From positions 62,001 to 126,000 of the forward strand of contig CANGEV010000006.1 in assembly GCA_947452995.1 (NCBI GenBank): a stretch of DNA of 64,000 nt, in the 5' to 3' direction. Made by a program: the position numbers and the translations under genes. The notes under the pieces were generated by a model. The model did not search any database and was not told where the DNA came from. It saw nothing but the letters and a program-made list of their open reading frames with translations. The stretch comes from Chitinophagales bacterium. GTDB taxonomy: Bacteria; Bacteroidota; Bacteroidia; Chitinophagales; CAIODY01. Shown here in pieces: positions 44,950 to 51,730 of the stretch; the stretch's first letter is position 1, and each line of letters starts with the position of its first letter.

Positions 44950-47250
44950 ATGCAAAAAAAAGTTCAACAAAAAATTAGTGAAGCAGGAGCTATCACAAAA
45001 AAGCAAATTGAGGATAAAGTTAAGAGTGAATTTTCTGAACGGTATGATCAGATGATTATTGATTCTGACATTATTCGAAACGATGTTTTCTATATTAATT
45101 ATAGTGCAAAGTATGTGAGCATGTCGCCTAAGAAGCTTGTGTTTGCGATGGTGCCGGATGTTAAATATGTTTTTGAGAGCAACTGTACAGGCGGGACTTC
45201 TGCGCATGGTGAAGTGTCTGAGTTGGATGCATCAATTTTGAAGGAAATTAAATCATCGGGTGCAGTCGTTGCAGATAAAAATTTCGGTGCACAATCAGAG
45301 CCTAATAATTTTAAAAAAAGCAAGTCTGTACAATTTCTTGGCAAAGGATTTATGGATTCTAAAGAAGCAGTTGCGGGTGAGCAAGCCGAACTTGAGGCAG
45401 CGGGTGAAGTGGTGAAGGAAGAAAAGAAGGGCCTGATGGGATCCTTGAAAAGTGCAGGCAGTTCAATATCTAAAGCAATGGACCAGCCAATTGGAGGGAG
45501 TTCGACTAATAATGATGACGATGATTATGATGACGATGGAGACGATTTTTTCGAATCTTTTAATTGGTTAGAAACGGGCGGTCGTTCAGAAAATGATGAT
45601 TATACTTACTTGAAGGCAAACTGCTTTGAGCACATTGAATTTAAATATGATGGAGATTATCCGTCTAAATCACAACCGCTACATTTTATCCCCGCATTAA
45701 CTAGTGTTGATGATTGTAAAGTTTGTAAAGGGAAAGGAGAAGTTACATGCCCGACGTGTAAAGGAAAGGGAAGTATCAAGTGCCGAGGTTACGTAGGTAG
45801 TGGCTCTAGTGGTCCGATGGGTAATCAACGCTATTCTTGTTCTGGTGGCAAGGTGAAGTGTGAAAGTTGTGATGGTAAAGGGTGTAGTGTTTGTAATTAC
45901 AAAGGGAAGCGTTATTGTCCAACCTGTGGAGGAAATGGCGAAGTTCCATGTGAACGTAAATATGGTTCAAGTTATGGTGTAGGTAAGTTAGCAGATGCTG
46001 CTTCTGGTAAACCATTTTGTGGAGGTTCGGGTGTCATAAAGTGTAAACCATGTAAGGCCACGGGTGAAATAGGCACACTTGTTTATGTTAAAGTAGAGGT
46101 AGATGAAACGAAAGGTGAATTCTACAAGTATTCTAATCAGGAAATTGCGCAGTTGAAGAAACAGCCTAATTTATTGTACTCTTATTTGCGGAAAGGGGAT
46201 GTAAAACGTGAAACCGTATTTACAGATATTAATGGTAAGCAAAATGAGTATTATGATAGTTATTCTCGCGATTTTGCTGGATTAATTGCAAACGAGGGCG
46301 GATTGCATAAGGGTAATGAATATCCACGTTTGATGCAGGAAGAATTGTATTATGATGTTATCCCATTATCAACGCTTGATTATAATCATATTTTAACAGG
46401 AACTATTCATCAGGTAAGTGGTATCGCCAAAGGTAGTCAGTTTGATATTTTGTTCCATTCTGACCCAACCGCTGTGAAGAAGTTTCATTTGATGAACCTT
46501 GTTAAAGTATATGGTTGGTTAATCTTGAAAGCCTTTGCTACGAAGCGTTATAAGCAGAAGATGGATAAAAAACATGAGATTTTCATGTTAGTACGTATTG
46601 CAAAAGCGGATGGTCAGATTGAAGATTCAGAGAAGCGAGTATTAATGGAAATTATTACGCACTTGGATGATTTTTCTGCAGGCGAAAAAGCGCAGTTATT
46701 TAATTTGTTTTCATTAAAGGAATTACCTGCAATTACAGAGGAAGAGACAATTATTTCAACTAAGGAACGTGCAGCAGAAGTAGTGGTTAATTTGAACAAG
46801 ATGATGAAAGAAGATGGTGAAGTCGAGGCCCCTGAAGTAAAAATGATTGCTGATCTTAAGTCGAAAATAGATGCTAATATTGGTAAGCATCCAGGCTTTT
46901 GGAAGTCGTATTTCAAAACGTGGCAAGTGAGTATACCGATGATTTTGTTGTTAATCGGGATTACCACTTTTGTTGTCTATAAGATGTATTTTGCTCCTCC
47001 TCCAGTAAAAACAGAAGAGCAAATTATAGATGAACAAATAAACGCTGATGAGGCAAAAGCAAAAGCTGAATTTGAAGCAGAAAGAGCCAAATCTGAGAAG
47101 GAGGCTGCCTCTAAGGCCGCTGAACTAGATAAGAGAGCAGCTGAACAGGCCGAACAAGAGAAAAACCGGGAAGGGGCTGTTCCTTCGCAAGAAAATCAAG
47201 GGGTTGAAGACGCTCCTAATGATGCGGATGAGTTAGATCGTGATGAATAG
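44950..47250 (+). CDS. DnaJ-type zinc-finger and TerB-like domain membrane protein
   Basis: The 766-residue protein has an uncharacterised N-terminal region (1-180), an acidic linker (about 188-200), and four or more CxxCxGxG-type zinc-finger elements at 256-370 (CKVCKGKGEVTCPTCKGKG, CESCDGKGCSVC, CPTCGGNG, CKPCKATG). A TerB-like helical domain follows at about 538-642 (MLVRIAKADGQIEDSEKRVL and the second repeat KMMKEDGEVEAPEV). One membrane helix (about 660-680) and a charged coiled-coil with an acidic C-terminus complete it. The DnaJ J-domain is absent. The two TerB Asp/Glu-containing turns could bind metal. It is divergent from the kinase-fold module. A stress or envelope quality-control role is conceivable but only inferred. 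Confidence 0.8.
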   Translation: MQKKVQQKISEAGAITKKQIEDKVKSEFSERYDQMIIDSDIIRNDVFYINYSAKYVSMSPKKLVFAMVPDVKYVFESNCTGGTSAHGEVSELDASILKEIKSSGAVVADKNFGAQSEPNNFKKSKSVQFLGKGFMDSKEAVAGEQAELEAAGEVVKEEKKGLMGSLKSAGSSISKAMDQPIGGSSTNNDDDDYDDDGDDFFESFNWLETGGRSENDDYTYLKANCFEHIEFKYDGDYPSKSQPLHFIPALTSVDDCKVCKGKGEVTCPTCKGKGSIKCRGYVGSGSSGPMGNQRYSCSGGKVKCESCDGKGCSVCNYKGKRYCPTCGGNGEVPCERKYGSSYGVGKLADAASGKPFCGGSGVIKCKPCKATGEIGTLVYVKVEVDETKGEFYKYSNQEIAQLKKQPNLLYSYLRKGDVKRETVFTDINGKQNEYYDSYSRDFAGLIANEGGLHKGNEYPRLMQEELYYDVIPLSTLDYNHILTGTIHQVSGIAKGSQFDILFHSDPTAVKKFHLMNLVKVYGWLILKAFATKRYKQKMDKKHEIFMLVRIAKADGQIEDSEKRVLMEIITHLDDFSAGEKAQLFNLFSLKELPAITEEETIISTKERAAEVVVNLNKMMKEDGEVEAPEVKMIADLKSKIDANIGKHPGFWKSYFKTWQVSIPMILLLIGITTFVVYKMYFAPPPVKTEEQIIDEQINADEAKAKAEFEAERAKSEKEAASKAAELDKRAAEQAEQEKNREGAVPSQENQGVEDAPNDADELDRDE

Positions 47251-47268
47251 TCGGATTGATGCAAGAAT

Positions 47269-47297
47269 AAAAAAGGCGAGGTTCACTCGCCTTTTTT
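47269..47297 (+). terminator. Intrinsic terminator after the TerB/zinc-finger gene
   Basis: A-run, GGCGAG, loop GTTCA, CTCGCC, six T. The A and T runs extend the stem to 12 bp, so it may also terminate the convergent acyltransferase transcript from the minus strand. Confidence 0.9.
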
Positions 47298-47315
47298 ATT
47301 TGCTATAGTTAATAA

Positions 47316-48434
47316 TTATTTCGCATTATCACCACTCACAATTTTTGAAAACTTTAGTTTCAATTTTATAAAGTAGGTTTCTAGAAATTCATACGACAAG
47401 GCCGCAATCAAAAAAGTGCTTGCGAAGAAACTTAATTCTAAGAGTAAAGTGGAGTGCCAACCCATAGATTGGAATAGTTTAATGCAGAGGAAAACCATGA
47501 TAGAATGGTACATATAAATTCCATAAGAGATCTTGCCTAGGTATTTGGTCGCCTTGGTATCGATGTTAAATATTCTATTTTCATTTAAGGCAAGATTTAG
47601 AATGATAATCCCAAAAAGTATTGCATAAACTTGGGATTGAATCGATGGGAAATATACACCCTTAATAATCATTAAAATTGTCAATGGAAAAATTATCCAT
47701 TGAAACCATTTTTTAAACAATAGCTGCTCAATAATTTTATGCTTCTCAACAAAAAGTATTGCAAGCAAACTACCAATGGCCATACAGTCTATTGTAAACA
47801 GATAAATGAAATCGCGAAGATGCACTACGATTGGTGTTTGCGGTAAAAAAGTTAAAAGTGTTTTGAGGAGGAAATAACCGACGATTATTGAAATAACAAT
47901 CCATTTTTTATTCCACTTTTTTCGTTTGAAGAGTAAAGGCCAAAACAGATAAAACTGTTCTTCTACTCCGATCGACCAAATTGGATTGAACAGCGACCAA
48001 TTATCGAAGCCGAAGATTGCAGCAACGACATTCGGCATGATGAATACAAAAAACGCAAGCTTAAGTGAGCTGTTTTCATAGAAAGCATCTCTGACCGAAC
48101 TTTCTGTAAAAAAGCTTAAGTTGGGAATAACAAAAAATCCAAGAATTAGGATTAGAAAATATAACGGCCAAATTCTTAACACACGTCGTATATAGAAATC
48201 TTTTACTGCAATATTTCCTGTTATTTTTTCTTCTGCTATCAATAGATAGGTTATCAAAAATCCACTCAATACAAAAAACATGACAACACCTAATCGACCC
48301 ATTTGCATGATAGCCGGAACTCTCCAAAGACTTGTAAAGTAGGTATGTTCTTTAAAGTGCTCTGCATGGTTTACAAGCACCATACTCGCTGCAATCAGAC
48401 GAATGGTATTTAAATTAGGTAATTGAAGTTTCAT
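47316..48434 (-). CDS. Acyltransferase 3 family membrane protein (OafA/YrhL-like)
   Basis: The 372-residue protein has about ten membrane segments and the family's N-terminal motifs: LNTIRLIAASMVLVNHAEHF (histidine in the first helix), MGRLGVVMFFVLSGFLITYL and the RRVLRIWPLYFLIL arginine motif. IGVEEQFYLFWPLLF is also typical. These enzymes acylate extracytoplasmic sugars. It has no glycan genes at its side, so the substrate is not evident. Confidence 0.92.
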   Translation of the reverse strand: MKLQLPNLNTIRLIAASMVLVNHAEHFKEHTYFTSLWRVPAIMQMGRLGVVMFFVLSGFLITYLLIAEEKITGNIAVKDFYIRRVLRIWPLYFLILILGFFVIPNLSFFTESSVRDAFYENSSLKLAFFVFIMPNVVAAIFGFDNWSLFNPIWSIGVEEQFYLFWPLLFKRKKWNKKWIVISIIVGYFLLKTLLTFLPQTPIVVHLRDFIYLFTIDCMAIGSLLAILFVEKHKIIEQLLFKKWFQWIIFPLTILMIIKGVYFPSIQSQVYAILFGIIILNLALNENRIFNIDTKATKYLGKISYGIYMYHSIMVFLCIKLFQSMGWHSTLLLELSFFASTFLIAALSYEFLETYFIKLKLKFSKIVSGDNAK

Positions 48435-48571
48435 TTCTTGGTTTGAAGCGGATCTGTAATTTGAGAAATCTATTGCAATTATACGAAAATCCCCGTTTCG
48501 AATTTGGAGTACTTGGTTGGTTGAACACTATATGGAAAAGTATGCTTTGGCTAGAATCTTTGATGTAAAAA

Positions 48572-48641
48572 AATATTTAGCACATCGGTGATCGGGAAAA
48601 CGCTGTACTTTTAATACAGTTGAAGAAGAGTGCTAAATATT
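48572..48641. repeat. Nested inverted repeat
   Basis: Outer arms AATATTTAGCAC (48572-48583) and GTGCTAAATATT (48630-48641) are perfectly complementary over 12 bp. Inside lies a smaller hairpin CTGTA (48603-48607) / TACAG (48615-48619). It could form an RNA or cruciform structure or mark an end of a decayed mobile element. Confidence 0.7.
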
Positions 48642-48697
48642 AGATGTTTAAATATTTCGATGAATTAGGATACTAAATATTTTAATTTTCCGTTATT

Positions 48698-48729
48698 ACA
48701 AAATGCACGAATTAATTCGTGCATTTTGT
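48698..48729. repeat. REP-like perfect palindrome, copy 3 (32 bp)
   Basis: Centred between 48713 and 48714, core GCACGAATTAATTCGTGC as in copy 2 but with outer arms ACAAAAT / ATTTTGT. Left flank TTTTCCGTTATT resembles the flank of copy 2. Confidence 0.9.
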
Positions 48730-48815
48730 GGAGCGAAATTTTTCTCAGAACAAAAATATATTACCAGATGTGAAATTTTTTCCAAAGTTGAGGCGTTTAC
48801 TTATTGTTCCCGATA

Positions 48816-48845
48816 CAATACGCAGGAATTAATTCCTGCGTATTG
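48816..48845. repeat. REP-like perfect palindrome, copy 4 (30 bp)
   Basis: Centred between 48830 and 48831, core GCAGGAATTAATTCCTGC as in copy 1, outer arms CAATAC / GTATTG. It ends 36 nt before the ATG of the IS200-like gene. Confidence 0.9.
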
Positions 48846-48881
48846 AGAATTAATTATTTTACAATCAACTTGAATCCACTT

Positions 48882-49256
48882 ATGCCTCGCTCGCAAAATA
48901 AAATATGGTTAGAAGTCACCTGGTACACTAAAGATAAAATACCAGTAATTAGAAAACACTTTTGTAAACTATTGCTCCGCTATTGCAAAAATGAATTTAT
49001 CGCTTTGGAATGTAAAGTCAAAACGATTACAGTCCGCCCAACACGTATGACGGTTATTTTTAAACCTAATCTTTCTATCCCAATAGCAGCTACCATTCAA
49101 CAAATCAAAGGAAGTTCCTCCTTTTATATCAATCATCAGCGTCTTTTGAAGTCTGAATTCGAATGGGAAAAAGCATATTCTATTACAAGTCCGCATGCTA
49201 GTGGAATTAAACAAAAAATCCCCGCTTCGTTAAAAGCAGAGACCTTTTCAGATTAA
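48882..49256 (+). CDS. Degenerate IS200-like (Y1 transposase / RAYT-type) protein lacking HUH and catalytic tyrosine
   Basis: From ATG 48882 the product is 124 residues. Its order of segments, KIWLEVTWYTKDKIPVIR, then AATIQQIKGSSSFYIN and FEWEKAYSITSP, follows Bacteroidota IS200/IS605-type Y1 transposases, where the corresponding segments are a WaTK.R.PvL strand, an HUH strand, an LKG.SS.wIN helix and FeWQ.eY..fSVS. Where the family has a His-hydrophobic-His motif this protein reads RPTRMTVIF, so both histidines are missing. The frame ends about 25 residues after the SVS-like segment, before the helix that carries the catalytic tyrosine. It is an intact reading frame, so either a decayed transposase or a repurposed DNA-hairpin-binding protein. 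It lies next to two REP-like palindromes. Confidence 0.75.
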   Translation: MPRSQNKIWLEVTWYTKDKIPVIRKHFCKLLLRYCKNEFIALECKVKTITVRPTRMTVIFKPNLSIPIAATIQQIKGSSSFYINHQRLLKSEFEWEKAYSITSPHASGIKQKIPASLKAETFSD

Positions 49257-49263
49257 CCACCTA

Positions 49264-50418
49264 TTATAAAGTTCCTCTTCGTGCTTGCTCAGCTTCGATA
49301 CTTTCAAACAATGCTTGGAAGTTACCTTTGCCAAACGACTTAGCACCTTTACGTTGAATAATTTCAAAGAAAATCGTCGGACGATCTTCGACTGGCTTCG
49401 TAAATATTTGAAGTAAATACCCTTCCTCGTCACGATCAACCATGATACCCCATTTCTTTAATTCTTCTAAGTCTTCTGCGATTTCACCAACACGATCTAC
49501 TACTGTATCGTAATAAGAGCCGGGCACATATAAGAATTCAACACCGCGCTTGCGCATTTCCGAAATTGTAAATACAATATCATCTGTCGCAACGGCTATA
49601 TGCTGACAGCCTGCCCCATGATAAAAATCTAAATACTCTTCGACCTGTGATTTTTTCTTTCCGGGAGCAGGTTCATTGATGGGAAACTTCACATAGCCAT
49701 TTCCATTCGTCATCACCTTACTCATTAAGGCCGTATATTCAGTTGAAATATCCTTATCATCAAACGTAACTAGATTAAAGAAGCCCATGGTCTCCGCATA
49801 AAATTTGCTCCATACATTCATCTCTCCAAGTCCGACATTACCGACCATGTGGTCGATATATTTCAAGCCTGTCCAGCCAGGATTGTACTCAGTTTTCCAA
49901 TCAACATAGCCGGGCATGAAAATACCTTTGTACTCTTTTCTTTCTACAAACACATGTACTGTATCGCCATACGTATGTATTCCAGACATTCGTATGATGC
50001 CATGCTCATCCTTAATTTCTTTCGGTTGCATATAGGCTCTTGCTCCGCGTTTGGTCGTTTGTTCGAATGCATCGTATGCGTCATTAACGCCTAGCGCAAT
50101 TACCTTGACACCATCACCATGCATACGAATGTGATGAGAAATTTCACTATCCGGATCCAACGGAGTAGTAAGTACCAAGCGTATCTTTCCTTGCTGTAAT
50201 ACATACGAAGTGCGATCTCTTGATCCTGTCTCTAAACCAGCGTAGGCAAGCTCTTGAAAACCGAAGGCCGTTTTATAATAATGTGCTGCTTGCTTCGCGT
50301 TGCCTACGTAAAGTTCTACGTAATCAGTTCCTAACAGGGGCAAGAAATCTTGTGCCGCTTGAAATATTTTTGTCGTTTCATTATAGTTGAAATTTTCAAC
50401 GTGTTTTAAATCTGACAT
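49264..50418 (-). CDS. hppD: 4-hydroxyphenylpyruvate dioxygenase
   Basis: From ATG 50418 (384 residues) the enzyme has the two vicinal-oxygen-chelate modules of HPPD. The iron ligands are in GLKYIDHMVGNV (His), GCQHIAVATDDI (His) and PTIFFEIIQRKG (Glu). It converts 4-hydroxyphenylpyruvate to homogentisate in tyrosine breakdown. An in-frame start at 50469 would lie inside the upstream gene and add a non-conserved extension, so ATG 50418 is preferred. It is 32 nt downstream of the homogentisate dioxygenase gene on the same strand. Confidence 0.97.
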   Translation of the reverse strand: MSDLKHVENFNYNETTKIFQAAQDFLPLLGTDYVELYVGNAKQAAHYYKTAFGFQELAYAGLETGSRDRTSYVLQQGKIRLVLTTPLDPDSEISHHIRMHGDGVKVIALGVNDAYDAFEQTTKRGARAYMQPKEIKDEHGIIRMSGIHTYGDTVHVFVERKEYKGIFMPGYVDWKTEYNPGWTGLKYIDHMVGNVGLGEMNVWSKFYAETMGFFNLVTFDDKDISTEYTALMSKVMTNGNGYVKFPINEPAPGKKKSQVEEYLDFYHGAGCQHIAVATDDIVFTISEMRKRGVEFLYVPGSYYDTVVDRVGEIAEDLEELKKWGIMVDRDEEGYLLQIFTKPVEDRPTIFFEIIQRKGAKSFGKGNFQALFESIEAEQARRGTL

Positions 50419-50450
50419 ATTTTTATATTTATTGAAAAAGAGTTTACTAA

Positions 50451-51614
50451 TTACTTGCCGCCAATCCAACTTTCGAAATAGGCTGTGATTTCCATGCCTA
50501 AAGCATCCTTCGTAATTTTAACAGGATTAAAAGGATCAATCATTACCGCTAATTCATTGGTTGCCTTTTGACCAATACTTCTTTCGATTGCCCCTGGATG
50601 TGGCCCGTGTGGAATACCGCCTGGATGTAAGGTTATTTGTCCTTTTTGAATATTATTGCGACTCATAAAATCACCATCCACATAATATAATAGTTCGTCA
50701 CTATCAATATTGCTATGATGATAAGGAGCTGGAATAGCGTCAGGATGGTAATCGTATAATCTTGGAACAAAAGAACATACCACAAAATTTTTGCCTTGGA
50801 ACGTTTGGTGTATTGGAGGAGGCATGTGAATGCGACCAGTTATTGGTTCGAAGTTGAAAATGGAGAACGCATAGGGATAACAACAACCATCATAGCCTAC
50901 CACATCAAACGGATGGTACTCATATACATAAGGGTATATCAATCCTCTCTTCTTTATTTTAATCACAAAATCCCCTTTCTCATCGATTGTCTGTAAGTTT
51001 TCAGGCAGACGCAAATCTCTTTCGCAGAAAGGTGCATGTTCTAAAAACTGACCATAATTATTGCGATATCTTGCAGGCGTCTCGATAGGCCCGAATGATT
51101 CTACCACTAACAAACGGTTTTGTTCAGTAGTGAATTCAATTTGGTAAACAGTTCCTCGAGGTACTATCAGGTAATCACCATAAGCGAATTTTAGTTCACC
51201 ATACGGACTCCGTAAAACACCACTCCCTTCGTGCACAAATAACATTTCATCCGCATCTGCATTTTTGAAGAAATAATCCTTCATCGATTTTTTTGGTGTG
51301 GCAATGCCAATACTTAAATCATCATTTACCATCATTATTTTTCTGCTCTCCAAATAATCATCGATAGGTGCTGCATTAAAGGTTAGATAACTGCGCGCCT
51401 GCAAATTGTCTTCAATGACTACTTCCGGACGAACTGAATATGCTTCGCCTTTTTGCTTAACAACCGTAGGTGGATGTAAGTGATAAACTAAGGATGAAAG
51501 ACCAGAAAAGCCCTCTGTACCAAACAATTCTTCATGATATAAATTTCCATTCTGCTGGCGAAATACAATATGTCTTTTTGCTGGGATATGTCCCACCTGA
51601 CGGTAAATAGGCAT
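50451..51614 (-). CDS. hmgA: Homogentisate 1,2-dioxygenase
   Basis: The 387-residue cupin enzyme has the family's N-terminal region (YRQVGHIPAKRHIVFRQ, EELFGTEGFSGLSSLVYHL) and the iron-site region (SNIDSDELLYYVDGDFMSR with Glu, and HPGGIPHGPHPGAIE with His). It is shorter than the eukaryotic enzyme (about 445 residues) but of usual size for the bacterial variant. It opens the homogentisate ring to maleylacetoacetate, the step after HppD. It is the first gene of the two-gene operon and divergent from ccoI. Confidence 0.95.
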   Translation of the reverse strand: MPIYRQVGHIPAKRHIVFRQQNGNLYHEELFGTEGFSGLSSLVYHLHPPTVVKQKGEAYSVRPEVVIEDNLQARSYLTFNAAPIDDYLESRKIMMVNDDLSIGIATPKKSMKDYFFKNADADEMLFVHEGSGVLRSPYGELKFAYGDYLIVPRGTVYQIEFTTEQNRLLVVESFGPIETPARYRNNYGQFLEHAPFCERDLRLPENLQTIDEKGDFVIKIKKRGLIYPYVYEYHPFDVVGYDGCCYPYAFSIFNFEPITGRIHMPPPIHQTFQGKNFVVCSFVPRLYDYHPDAIPAPYHHSNIDSDELLYYVDGDFMSRNNIQKGQITLHPGGIPHGPHPGAIERSIGQKATNELAVMIDPFNPVKITKDALGMEITAYFESWIGGK

Positions 51615-51683
51615 AGCAATTCAATTTCAACAAAGATGCTGCTAAACTTGTCATTGGATAATGAGTAGCGTCAAGTCCAAAAC

Positions 51684-51726
51684 TGATTTCCATCATATCA
51701 TTCATTTCTTAGTACGGCTAGTTTTG
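51684..51726 (+). promoter_or_regulatory. FNR/CRP-type operator plus -7 element of ccoI
   Basis: TGAT-TTCC-ATCA (51684-51695) is followed after exactly 23 bp by TAGTTTTG (51719-51726), an exact TAnnTTTG. If the operator is centred at -41.5, transcription starts at the A of the ATG (51731), giving a leaderless mRNA. The same spacing occurs at three other promoters in the window. Confidence 0.7.
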
Positions 51727-51730
51727 TTTC

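Larger units (their letters stand above)
48435..48881. other. 447-bp repeat-rich non-coding region
   Basis: No convincing gene is present. The region holds a nested inverted repeat (48572-48641), a further copy of its arm motif CTAAATATT at 48673-48681, and two REP-like palindromes (48698-48729, 48816-48845) directly before the degenerate IS200-like gene. The reading frame of that gene remains open upstream through palindrome 4 to a TTG at 48804, but this stretch looks non-coding. Confidence 0.7.

Noticed and set aside
48804-48881. Upstream extension of the IS200-like gene to a TTG at 48804
   Set aside because: The extension would translate the 30-bp palindrome and has no similarity to the family's N-terminus, which begins shortly after ATG 48882.
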